This document shows positions 11,887 through 21,948 of a stretch of 64,000 nt of DNA, piece after piece (position 1 is the first letter of the stretch; the number at the start of each line of letters is the position of its first letter). The position numbers and the translations under genes were made by a program. Source of the DNA: Dothistroma septosporum (taxonomy: Eukaryota; Ascomycota; Dothideomycetes; Mycosphaerellales; Mycosphaerellaceae); assembly GCA_002236755.2 (NCBI GenBank), contig NBZP02000054.1:4371366-4435365 (forward strand), written 5' to 3'. The notes under the pieces are model-generated. The model did no database searches and was not told the origin of the DNA. It saw nothing but the letters and a program-made list of their open reading frames with translations.

Positions 11887-12370
11887 TCACACGCGAATGG
11901 CAGGCGACTGTGAGGATGAAGAAAATGTTGTCTGGTCAACACCTACGAGCTGCTTGATTGCGTATACCGAGTCAATCGATAGTCGGCCCACGGCTGGCCG
12001 AGCAGATCTTTTCGCGGAGATCCTCGGGGCAAATGGCATTGAGCGCCCATGGGTGAATGTGTCAGCTGGCACAGCGATGGTAACCGCGGCTCGTAGGAGT
12101 CGGAGCATGGTTGGAAACGCGCCTATAAGCGCCGCCTCGAGAAGATAGCTGTCGACGGAAAAGCGCAACGAATGCCGCGGGAGTTGTGTCTACTTCTACT
12201 TCACACGCGAACGGCAGGCGATACGTGAAGCAGCGACACCCAATTTCAAACCGCCAGGAGGTGTCAATCCAACAAGCGAATGGTCGGCGACGTGTGGAGG
12301 CTGCGATACGTAGTTTTTGTCAACAGCGTGGGTGAGCTGTGTGATTGTTGTTGATAGTGAGTCAACCCAA
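11887..12370 (+). repeat. Diverged direct repeats of about 105 bp
   Basis: A unit starting ACACGCGAATGGCAGGCGAC at 11887 and running through GTCAACA, GAGCTG, TTGATTG and GAGTCAA recurs from 12268 with the same order of blocks. A shorter copy of the head only is at 12202-12220. The copies differ by substitutions and small gaps. The function is unknown; it looks like an old segmental duplication. Confidence 0.5.
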
Positions 12371-13347
12371 TGCTCGACCCATGGGAGACGGGGACGGGGA
12401 CGGTGACGCTTCGCCGAATATCCTTGAGGCGTATAATGGTGAACCGCGGAAAGCGCAGCACGTTGTGGGCTGGAGATGTTTGTGTGCAGCGTCTCATGAT
12501 CGTCAATCTGAGGGGATATGTTAGTACTCATGTCTTGCGTGATGCAAGATCCCTGGTCGCTGCAGTCGGGTGCTGGTCGCTGGTGATGATGGTGATGGTG
12601 GTGTTGTTATTTGCGCGATGCCGGATCGTGAGCTTCACGGACGAGGACATACATGTATCTTCTTGTCGTGCGCGTGCGCGTCGATGCTTGCCGCTGTTTC
12701 GAATCTCAATGGGGGAAGTGCGGCATGCGGCGTTTACATGTGAAAGGCACAATAAGCTTCGCGGGTTGACAAGACGGGACAACTTGTTGACAAAGCTTGA
12801 GCTCACGTGTTAGTCCTCCCAGAGACATGTCCAATGACGGCGGGCCGCCACGAGCGAATCGCATCGCCCAAGGCTGAGCTGATCTGCATTCTTGCAGGAC
12901 GGGACGCTTGGCAAACCACAGCCACAAATAGGTCCAAGACGAGATGGAGCCGTCCATCCGTTCTTCCTGCTCGTATTGACGACACGATTGGGCATGCACC
13001 TGATGCTACAGGTACGGTAGGGTGCACCCGATACTACAGTAACGGTCGTGACGATCTCTGTGTCACGCGAGAATAGTAACACAGATCTCGGAGTACGGTG
13101 ACGATACTGAACTACTCAGCATAAAGTTTATCCTGCTTTGTCGTCACTTCTTGCAGGTGGTCATGCAACACAGGATCCGCATTCGCAAGCACATAAGAAC
13201 GAAGAAATCTCTCAAACGAAGCAGAACAACTTACTCACACCGAAACATCTACAAAGGCAAAGCCACCAAGCCCAACCACCAATCACCTCAATACCCATCG
13301 AACCAACAACCAACAAACCCGCACAACCACCAAACCTCATATCAACA

Positions 13348-13704
13348 ATGCACAGTTTCACCACCACAATACTGGCTGCCCTCGCTTCCCTCACCCTCGC
13401 CGCCCCGGCCACCGCTCCAGGCCCAGTCGTTGTGAACCCCCTCGGCATCTCCCTCTCCTCCGACTCCTCCTGCTCCACCCTCACCTCTGGCACGCCCAGC
13501 AGCCTCGAGCCAGGAGTCTTCTATCCCGTTGACTCCGGCTTCTCCTCCATGGAGATCTACGCGCCTCCAACACAGGGATCTCTGACAGTCTATGACTGCG
13601 CGAACCAAACGGAAAGCAGCGATACGCAGAATTTCAGTACTGAGTACAGAGGCTGTATTGCGAATTTTGAATTCGTGGGGAGGGGTATTATGTACACTGT
13701 CTAA
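13348..13704 (+). CDS. Small secreted protein, unknown function
   Basis: 118 residues from the ATG at 13348, which sits in a CAACA-ATG context after a CA-rich leader. Residues 1-21 form a clear secretion signal (MHSFTTTILAALASLTLAAPA). The mature part is Ser/Thr/Gly-rich with three cysteines (SSCST, YDCAN, RGCIA). There is one candidate N-glycosylation site at CANQTES and another at NFST. I recognise no family. In length, signal and composition it resembles the small secreted proteins of plant-associated Dothideomycetes, some of which are effectors or surface proteins, but nothing in the sequence shows such a role. An upstream extension of the frame to 13138 exists but lacks a better start and would bury the signal peptide. 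Confidence 0.75.
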   Translation: MHSFTTTILAALASLTLAAPATAPGPVVVNPLGISLSSDSSCSTLTSGTPSSLEPGVFYPVDSGFSSMEIYAPPTQGSLTVYDCANQTESSDTQNFSTEYRGCIANFEFVGRGIMYTV

Positions 13705-13979
13705 AGAGTGTTTCAAGTTTGAATGAATATGAAATGAATGGAGAGCAGTGATTGAATGAAGTTGAGAGGGCCCAAGGCATTTGCGGAGGAGGTACATCAG
13801 TGCCCTGCTTGGTCTCATGAGTCTCAGTTGTCGCTATTCTATGATTAGCCCGCGTCGACAGTGAGTCGGCCTGGCCCACCTCTGCTGTCTGTTCCCGCTT
13901 CACATGATGCAGCATTCTCTCAATTCGTTCCATTGGATGCATTACATTCGTCCTATCGTGATTTGACGACCCTCGTGGC

Positions 13980-16043
13980 CTACTTGTGAGTGACACCCTC
14001 AACCGGCATCGGCTCAACGCCGGCGACCTCCGCGGCCTTGGGTTGATGTGGCTTGTTGACCTCATCCTTCATGAATGGGAAAGCAAGAATTTCCTTGATG
14101 CTGTAGTTGTCGGTCAGGAACATGCACATGCGATCAATCCCCATGCCCCAGCCACCAGTAGGTGGAAGACCAAACTCCATCGCGCGGAGGAAGCCCTCGT
14201 CGATGTCAGGCACTTCGTCGTCACCTTGTGCCTTTTGGCGAGCCTGCTCCTCGAAGCGGAGACGCTGGTCGAATGGGTCATTCAACTCTGTGTACGCGTT
14301 GATGATCTCCTTCTTGCAGACGAAAGCCTCGAATCGTTCGCATATACCGCTCTGTGAGCGATGGTACTTGGCGAGAGGACTCATGAGCTGCGGGTGTCCA
14401 GTGATGAATGTAGGGTTGATGCACTTCTCCTCGATGAATTCGCCGACAAGCTTGTCAATCATGCGGGCGTTAGTGAGAGGAGGCGTGCATGTGACGCCGG
14501 TCTTCTTGAGCATACGCTGCAAGAATTGGTTGCTTTCGTCCGTGTGGAGCTGGTCGCCTGGAGGGAACTTCTCGCCACAGGCTTCCTCAAGGGCGGGAAT
14601 CATTTCGATGGACTGCCATGGCTTAGCCCAGTTGATGTCGTATACCTCGCCAGTCTGGGTCGTGTACTTGGTCTGAAGGCTGCCGGTGACCTCCTTGACC
14701 ATACCTTCGACGAGTTCTTGGGTACGCTCCATGACGTCGTAAAGGTCAGTGAATGCCTCATAGTATTCGCATGTTGTGAACTCGGGATTGTGTGTGAGAT
14801 CGATACCCTGTCGAAAGTCAGCGTAAATGTACGATCCCGGTTGTTCTACGCACATACCTCATTGCGGAACAGTCGACCAAGCTCGAAGACCTTGTGTATG
14901 CCACCCACGACCATCTGCTTCAGCGGAAGCTCAGTCGCAATGCGAAGCGCCAGCGTCATGTCCAGATCGTTGTGATGTGTATTGAAAGGCTTAGCTGTGG
15001 CGCCACCCGCAGACTTGAGGAGGATTGGAGTCTCAATCTCGAGGAAACCGTTCTTCCAGAAGTACTCGCGAACATAGCGTGTGATGTCCGACCGTGCCTT
15101 CATGTTCTTGACAGTCCTCTTGTTCATGATCAGGTCCAGGTGCCTGTTTCGGTAGCGCTCTTCCAGGTCCTTGAAACCGTAGTGTTCTGATGGAATCTGA
15201 TGCAGACACGGTGCAAGTAGGGTGACCTCTTGTGCGAAGATGGACAGCTCACCAGGGTTGTCCTCTCTCTTTGGATTTGTTCGTCCTGGGAAGCCCTTCA
15301 CACCGATGACATCTCCGCGGCGGAGAATGTCATGCTGCTCTGCGAATGGGACGCTCGATGTGCTGTTCTGGTTCTGCGCCATGATCTGGATCTCTGCGCC
15401 GTCGACGGCGACCTCGTAAAAGCGAAGGTTCTCGCCAGAAGTACGGATGTTATAGATACGGCAGCCAATGCTAAGAGTTTTATCCTCCACCAGCTCGCCC
15501 TTCTTGAGATGGCCATACTCCTTCTCAAAATTCCGTAGATCGTAATTGACGTGAAATTTGTGTGGGTAGGGATTCGGCGAGTTATTCTCCTTCATGTGCT
15601 TGACAGCCTTGGATCGGATCTCGAAGTATTGCTAGAATTATTCGTCAGTACAACATTCGTGAGACTCTGTGGTTCATGTACTTACATTCGGGTTGAGTTG
15701 CGACTCATCTTCCTCGGCGTTTGCCTTCTTCTTAGCAGCCGGAGGTGCTTGTCGTGTCGCAGCAGCCTCTGCCTTCTTCGCTTCCTAAGTGTATGTAAGT
15801 ATCTTCTTCTGCACGGCACTGTTTCACACCTTCGCTTCTTCCACACAGCATATCCCGTACCTTCTCTCTTGCCTTCTGTCTCTTCTTGAACTCGGTTTTG
15901 GACACCTTCTCTCCTGTCACTTCGTCCAGCACCAAGTTTGGCTGAGAGATTTCGCCCGTTGCGCCTGTGGTGAGCTCGGAAACCTTCTGCGTGACATTAC
16001 TGACAGCGTCCTTGACCGCGTCGGCGGCCTTTGGTGCTGACAT
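13980..16043 (-). CDS. KRS1: Lysyl-tRNA synthetase, class II, cytosolic
   Basis: Four exons on the minus strand: 16043-15861, 15784-15686, 15631-14858 and 14807-13980, giving 627 residues. Introns are 76, 54 and 50 bp; the last two show TACTGAC- and GCTGAC-type branch sites. The N-terminus is a Lys/Ala-rich extension like that of eukaryotic cytosolic enzymes. It is followed by the OB-fold anticodon-binding domain (about 120-230) and the class II catalytic core. Motif 2 is seen as FRNEGIDLTHNPEFT, interrupted by the last intron exactly after FRNE, and motif 3 as GWGMGIDRMCMFLTDN. The enzyme charges tRNA-Lys with lysine using ATP. There is no mitochondrial presequence in the model shown. Confidence 0.96.
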
Positions 16044-16663
16044 GGTGGCTGTACACGCGAGAAGTTGGTCAATGGTGCGTGGCTGGCGTTAATGAATTCT
16101 GTGCCTGGCAGTCATAGCAGAGGGGCGGCAGGATTTGGCGGGGCATCAAATTCCGTTTATGATTTAATGGAGTTAGTGCACACAGATACGGATGAGTGTG
16201 AACACAGTCACTACATTCATGTGCTTTTCTATCTACAGCGCACGTAGCGTTGTCATTCGTCCAGAGGGGAAGCTTCCAATGCGACCCTTTCGCTCGTCCC
16301 ATACGCATGGCAAATCTTGGCCTCTCCTAGAGATCTCTGGGTCGATGCCTGGATTCCAATGTTTCTTCACGCGTCCGCTGTGCTAAACTTCCTCATCAAC
16401 GTCCCCCGGGTTGAATGACGTCTTCTGCACTATGCTGTCTCTCAACCTGTCACCATGTCCAGAGCCGCTCACCGGAGACGAGGTGATAGCAAGTTGATGT
16501 CGACGAATTGACGTAGACGCATAAGATGCGTATCAATCGATTCCGTGGCCGGGAATCAATTGAGGTATTCTCAGCATATCCCACTTTTAAAATATCCACA
16601 GTGGTATCGCCCAAACGCCTCGCTAACAGTACTTCGACAAAGCATCGTCTTTTCGTCCTCAGC
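16044..16663. other. Intergenic, KRS1 promoter and LUC7 3' flank
   Basis: Nothing coding is supported. Frames at 16526-16996 and 16545-16772 are antisense shadows of the Gly-rich LUC7 tail. Confidence 0.4.
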
Positions 16664-17548
16664 TCACCATCTCTGCCCAAAGCCACCTCCCCGTCCACCT
16701 CCAAAGCCGCCGCGGCCCCCTCTGCCATACCCTCCCCCACCTCTGCCTCCAAATCCTCCGCCGCCGCCGTAGCCTCTACCTCCATAGCCATCATCATCTC
16801 TGTCGTAGGACAACTCTTCCCTCCTCGGCGGCGCTCGTCCTTTCAGCTCTTTGCTCAATCTCTCGTGCTCCTTCCTCATCTGGGCGTAACCCAAGTGCAT
16901 CTTTCCAAAGAAGTGGTCTGCCAAGCGTCGGTCGTTGTCAAGCCTGCTGAGATACGCTCCGCACACATCGCACACCTGCAACTTCTGATGTCCTGAGGGT
17001 CCGGACGTATCGCTTAAGCTCTTCAGCTCCCTCTCGCGTTCCTCCTTCTGTACCTTCTTGAGCTTGAGGTTGTGGAACTCTTGGACTGCCAAATTCACCG
17101 CGCCTTGTTCACTCATGATCTCGACTTCCGTAATGCCCGCTTCGATCGTCCGTGACAGATCTCCGATTTGTTTCAGCAGAGCAGTAGTCTGCCGGATCTC
17201 ATCAGGAGTCTTCTCTAACCTCCTCTGTGCTGTGTCGATTCGCCGATCGCACTCATTGACGTACTTGCCAATGTCGCGCTGGTAGTCGAACTCGAAGCCC
17301 CACTCTCGCTTCTTCTCATCTGGAGCTGCTTGCCATTCTTCCTTGAGGTTCGGTTGGTGGACCTTATCGCAAGGACCTAGATCCTGTTTCGTGTTTGTGA
17401 AGAGATCGTGCGGACAGCCTCCACAGAGGAAAGAGCGGCAGACTTTGGGGTCGGTGATGGTGAGGACAGGAGCTACGTGGGAGGTTGGACCAGCGAGAAG
17501 TTGGTCGCCCATGAGCTGCGCGAGCAGCTTGCGCTGTTCGGCCGCCAT
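16664..17548 (-). CDS. LUC7: U1 snRNP splicing factor LUC7
   Basis: A single exon of 294 residues. The first zinc finger (CCCH type) is at about 37-64 (VCRSFLCGGCPHDLF ... CDKVH) and the second (C2H2 type) at 194-219 (VCDVCGAYL ... HFFGKMH), with a charged helical linker between them. The last ~45 residues are Gly/Arg-rich (RGG-like), replacing the RS tail of metazoan LUC7-like proteins. LUC7 is a U1 snRNP subunit that helps 5' splice-site choice, which matters in a genome with many short introns like this one. The start is the first ATG of the family-typical N-terminus (EQRKLLAQLMGDQLL). Confidence 0.95.
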   Translation of the reverse strand: MAAEQRKLLAQLMGDQLLAGPTSHVAPVLTITDPKVCRSFLCGGCPHDLFTNTKQDLGPCDKVHQPNLKEEWQAAPDEKKREWGFEFDYQRDIGKYVNECDRRIDTAQRRLEKTPDEIRQTTALLKQIGDLSRTIEAGITEVEIMSEQGAVNLAVQEFHNLKLKKVQKEERERELKSLSDTSGPSGHQKLQVCDVCGAYLSRLDNDRRLADHFFGKMHLGYAQMRKEHERLSKELKGRAPPRREELSYDRDDDGYGGRGYGGGGGFGGRGGGGYGRGGRGGFGGGRGGGFGQRW

Positions 17549-17929
17549 GGTTACGGTGTCGTTGCTAAGGAGTAGAAGATCGTATTGAGGTCCGTGGAGA
17601 CCACTTCAAGATCTTCGATCTGGCTGCAGACTCTGCGCGAAAGCTGCGCGAAATATTCCAGTGTTGTGTGGCGGATGAATGTTTCCATGAACATTTGAAG
17701 ATCAACTTCGACTTCACGCAGGGTTCGCAATTCGCTGACTAAAGGTCGATACAATAGCTGTCTAGTGCGCAGGAGCTCAGCTGAGTTGATGCAGGCCTCA
17801 TGCCTCCAGCTTCGACCTCATCCCAGCCTTTCCCACAATACTTCACTCCTTACATCCAGCCATTTTGAACTACTATCAGGGCTCGTCTAGCGACCATGTG
17901 ACTTCTCCGGACTAACGCCGCAGATCTTG
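17549..17929. other. Intergenic, LUC7 promoter
   Basis: A 67-codon minus-strand frame at 17551-17754 has no recognisable features and ends three bases before LUC7. I see no gene. Confidence 0.4.
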
Positions 17930-18790
17930 AGCTTGCCACCCTCAATGTTCGATTGTATCTGCCTAAATATGCCATCCTATCTCATACCTGGATGAAGGAT
18001 GAAGAAGAAGTCTTCCATACGGATCTCTAGAGTTATGTTGACACCGATGCGAAGGCTGGAAGGAGAAAGATTGACTTTGCGGGCTGTGAAGCCAGGTCGG
18101 CCGGCTACGACTATGCCTGGATCGACACTTGCTGCATAGACAAGTCGAGCAGCGCCGACTTGACCGAGGCTGTCAATTCAATGTTCAAGTGGTATCGAAA
18201 CGCAGCCGTATGTTGCCTCTTTCTGGTCGACGTTCCAGATCCAGAGCACCGCGACAAGAGCGGCGAGGCAGATGGTGTATGCTTTCTGGCCAAGGAGCAG
18301 GACCTATGAGACGTAGAGAGATCGAATTGGGCCCAGGAGAAATCGCGGATCTATTCGCCGACGGCTAGGGGTGCCACCTGTGCTGAAAGCATTGCTGCTA
18401 TGCGCCAGTCCACGTGATTCGTTCGTGGCTGTACGCTGCAAGCACTCATGGCACCACATAAGCTCATCTTCTTCGCTACCCACTGGCATAGACCAATAGC
18501 AAGTCTAGGACAATGGAATACTGGCTGGTATTGACTTCGTCTCGATCGATCAGGCTTCTAGCGGAGATCAGTTCCGTACGCGCACAGGCTCTGCTGGACA
18601 ACAGGTCGCCTGAGAGATACAGTGCCGCTCAGCGAATGTCATGGGCTGCTTCGCGAACAACCACTAGGTCGGAAGATCGCGCGTGTTCGCTGATGGGCAT
18701 TTTGAGTTCACGTGCCAATCATTCACGGCAAAGACGAGAGCGGCTTTGAAAGATTCCAGCTTGAGATTCTCAGGTCCTTGAGTGACTGAT
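17930..18790 (+). pseudogene. Decayed HET-domain (heterokaryon incompatibility) gene
   Basis: Translated in pieces from several frames, this stretch gives the order of motifs of a HET domain (PF06985): YAILSHTWMKDEEEV near 17970, YDYAWIDTCCIDKSSSADLT at about 18107-18166, FKWYRNAAVC near 18187, a TLQALMAPHKLIFF piece near 18437-18480, QRMSWAASRTTTRSED near 18634, SLMGIL near 18690, and IIHGKDESGFERFQLEILRS near 18720-18780. In-frame stops (the first just after DL at about 18030) and several frame changes separate them, and no start or continuous CDS exists. Intact HET proteins set off programmed cell death when unlike mycelia fuse; this copy cannot make one. Nothing recognisable follows the domain, so the C-terminal part is lost or unreadable. 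Confidence 0.8.
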
Positions 18791-19220
18791 GTGGAGTGCA
18801 TCCGTTCCGGGATACTTGCGTTCTACGGACACATTGTGCTACGTCCTCGTATGTGCCTGACTATCAGCCGCATGTAGGTCCTCGTCGCATCAGACGATCT
18901 CCGCGTGGGAGAATGATGCGCGCCTGAGTCGAAGCCAGACATGCCTCCTAGCATCACCTCCCGATCTTTTTTAAAGGTCTTGGTACCCTCCTACGCATGT
19001 GCGATCTGGAGCGTGGCGCACATCAGCCTGACAGACTGTCCTCATCGATGCTGACCGCATGTATCGCACCAACTTATCATCAGATCAGCCACGAGGATCA
19101 AATTCTTGCACGATGTACCGAGAAAGTCTCTATTTCTAGGGCTCCACCCGATCCAGCGTCCATGCACCCACACTTCTCCAAACGCAACAGTCGCATATAC
19201 ATCCCCATCCTGCCATCTCT
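18791..19220. other. Intergenic
   Basis: No gene is supported. The short plus-strand frames at 18997-19321 show no family resemblance, and the rest could be further decayed HET sequence. Confidence 0.35.
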
Positions 19221-19443
19221 TCAACGTCTCCCCACGATTTTCTTTCGCCCCCCGGTCCTGCTCCTCGGCACCAGCGGCTCAGGCTCCTCATAGCAGTGCG
19301 CACAATCCTTGTCCATCTTGACAGTCGCCCAGATCTCTCCTCGACCGCATGGCTTCTGGATCAGAGCGGATTGGGGGCAGAAGGCCGCGAATACGGTCTT
19401 GGTGTGGCCGCAGGGGTGGGTGTGAGCGTAGTATTTGCACATG
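19221..19443 (-). CDS. Small Cys/His-rich protein, unknown
   Basis: I take the ATG at 19443, giving about 73 residues starting MCKYYAHTHPCGHTKTVFAA. The order of Cys and His residues (C..H.H.CGH, FCP, KPCG, DCAHC) looks like a small zinc-binding fold, and the end is basic. The frame is open far upstream (to 19802), but that part is low-complexity Ser/Thr/Gln with no coding feel, so I leave it out. Small proteins of this look are common and uncharacterised in filamentous ascomycetes; I do not know a function. An upstream exon cannot be excluded. Confidence 0.5.
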
Positions 19444-20808
19444 GCGGCGGTTGGTCGGTGCAGGTGAACTGAAGGGATACGGTTTTGGTAAGTGAGGTCG
19501 TGGATGGTGAGACTGTGGCAAAGGTTAGGACGAGGTTCTTGGTAAGGGGTTGGGGTAATGAGATTAGACGCACTGGTGTCCCTGTTGGTCAAGGGCTGTC
19601 GAAGACTTGTTGAGCTCTGGAGTGCTTCTCTGAAAGACGGAAATGATTGACTTGTTGATATAGCAGATTGAAGCCGGGAGTTGCTGATACTGCCGTGGCT
19701 GTCGAGTTGGTGGGTTTGCCGGATGCACTGATAGTACTGGATCGGGAGATCGATGCTTTGCTGCCCTCGCTGTGGCTGTCGTGTTGGATGATGAGCTGAC
19801 AAGACAGTAGGCCTCCTCCTCGTTCTTATACATCACCCATCTTCAGCACGTCTTCGGCACAACTGCTGCTCCGACCCCATCTCTCAACTCGCAAGGAACG
19901 CTGAGACGCATCTCCCGTCGTACTAATTGTCCTCCTCTGGTGTCAGAGTCGACATATTCCACACGTCCCAACCTGCGCACTCCCGTGCGGAACTCCGGCT
20001 CTCGCACCTCTACCACAATCGATCACAGTTCCTTTCCCAGCCCTCCAACCAAATCTCCCACACCCATTTCAAACCCATCCCAACTCCAACCAGTCGGGAT
20101 TCTGTATCTTGGTACAGCTACTTCGGAAACTGTTTGTCTAGACTACAGATTCGGGAAGCTGCATCCATTGGGCCACGAAGCTCGGGAACAGGCATCGGAT
20201 CTAAGGTCCACAACGTGGGACATGAAGCTACCGCGCAATGCCGTTGGTATGTGGTACCCGAGGAGCGTACTGCGTTCATTTGTCCTGGTAGGGCTGAGAC
20301 GAGTGACCTGACAAATAAGGCCGAGGCCACGGCCGGTAGTGAGGGAGAGCTGATGCCGAAGGTGTACAGGACGATCAGTAACAGGTGTGTACGGCGTCAT
20401 GAGACCGGGTTGGATGGTGCTTGTGGGACGGCTGATAGTCTAGATTTGGCTTGCGGCATTGTGCTGGAATGACGGAGTTGTCATATTGTTTGGATTCGAC
20501 GTAGATGCTACAGGACAAACTTCGCAAGTTGCGACACGTGTCGACTCTGACTAGACACAGCTTACGGCATGTCGATTTGATGACTGTCCGTTGCTATAGT
20601 GCTTGCGGAGGCAAAAGTGTTGCCAGAGGTCCGTACCAAGGCGTCCTCACTGTGGTATGTGTGTCAATTGGTGACAAAGCATGAAGGCGTTCCTGCAGTA
20701 TCGTTCGATCGACGTGCTCGTATCACCGGATGCTCGAGGGCATTGATCGAAATCCTCCAGACCACGCTGCCAGCATCAGACGCGAAAATCAAGCCATATA
20801 CTCCATCA
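19444..20808. other. Intergenic, possibly an unrecognised gene at 19930-20470
   Basis: Two overlapping plus-strand frames (19927-20472 and 19940-20311) translate to Ser/Thr/Pro-rich sequence with some coding character, but they have no good start and no domain. I do not call a gene. The remainder shows nothing. Confidence 0.35.
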
Positions 20809-21245
20809 TCATCCAGAGACGCTCCAGGATGTCTGCTCCTGGCGGCTGCGAGCCACAAAGTATCGTCAGCTCTCCCCAACCTGCCATCTCACCTCCTCCT
20901 CGCACCCTCGCCACCCGTGCTATTCTTCCTCTCCCCGCTAATCCTCTCATCCAACTCCAACTCCCTCTCCAACTTTTCCTCCGGCACCGGAATGTCCCCC
21001 AGCCCATACTGACTGGGATGCCGTCCCGCATTGCCCGGAGTTCCACAGCCAGGGCCAACAGTCAACAAACTCGGCCTTTGACTTGCATTCTCTTGCTTCT
21101 GCACACTCTGTCGGAATTGCTGTTCGTAGCGCTCATCGTAGTCTTCGTACTGGTTTGTGGCTTCGGGGATGCCGTGGGGAGAAGTGGCTGGAGAAGAAGG
21201 TTTGGAGGATTTGCGGATGGAGAGTTTTTTGAGGAGAGATGTCAT
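20809..21245 (-). CDS. Small hydrophilic protein, unknown
   Basis: The ATG at 21245 begins a Lys/Ser-rich N-terminus (MTSLLKKLSIRKSSKPSSP), followed by a Tyr/Asp/Glu/Gln-rich segment (YEDYDERYEQQFRQSVQKQE) and a Gly/Pro-rich stretch (LLTVGPGCGTPGNAG). I favour two exons, 21245-20893 and 20845-20809. The 47 bp intron has a GTGAGA donor, a perfect GCTGAC branch site and a GCAG acceptor, giving 129 residues. If it is not spliced, translation stops at 20889 after 118 residues. No domain or signal peptide is seen. It is probably a soluble disordered protein; the function is unknown. Confidence 0.6.
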
Positions 21246-21948
21246 GGCGTTAACACGGTGCGCGTTGATGGTGATGGAATGGCTGTAGCCAGGTGGTAAA
21301 CGTCTCGAAAAGACACTGTTATTGCTCAGATTTGGAAAGGAAGAAGTATGAAGAAAGAAGAAAACTTGCCGTCGATCACCTCGTGTTTGTATACATAGAG
21401 CTGACGTCGACGTCAAGTGCGAACGGTCGACACCGGTTTGCTTGCGTGGCCGTACCGTCTGAGCCGAAGGTGAAGGATGATGTGCATTCCGTGACATCGT
21501 CTATGAAACCTTAATCGGGGAGCGGTCCGATGATCTGCCACGTTTCAGCCACAGTACCAGGGGAAGATCACCACAGCACATGATGACTGAGACGAAGAAG
21601 AGAATCAATGCTAGGATTGTACATTGAATCGCTATAAACTGGGGATATAGTGGTGTATGAGTCGTTTCCCGACGACCACTTTATCCCGTTGGCAAAGTCT
21701 GCTGAAAGGCCCTCAGCGTCACCATGACTGGGGCGGACTTGATCTATCAATGACCCCGAAACTCCCTCGCTATGCAATGAAGGGATGGGAATGTATCGTT
21801 GTACAACTGCTGCCAAGCGGAGCGATCCCAGAGCTTCTGGCTGTTCAGCATCGGTACGAGATCACAGCACTGTTGTGTGGTTTGGGAAGTGGTTTGGCAT
21901 GTGTCAGCGCCGTGTAGATGATGCTCAAATATTCTTGCAGTGCATTTC
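21246..21948. other. Intergenic
   Basis: No gene is supported between the small-protein promoter and the 3' end of the calcium ATPase. The short frames on both strands lack features. Confidence 0.4.

Larger units (their letters stand above)
9974..13347. other. 3.4 kb gene-free region with diverged repeats
   Basis: No frame here has family resemblance or sustained coding character. The longest (10254-10955, minus) is built across repeated motifs and is not believed. The segment separates the divergent ohr and small-secreted-protein genes, so it includes both promoters. At least three sets of imperfect direct repeats lie in it, listed separately. Base composition is not AT-rich, so the divergence does not look like RIP. 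A CA-rich stretch at about 13200-13347 is probably the leader of the secreted-protein gene. Confidence 0.6.

Noticed and set aside
13040..13085. Inverted similarity GATCTCTGTGT / ACACAGATC
   Set aside because: Short and imperfect, with no T-run or promoter context to suggest a terminator or element end.
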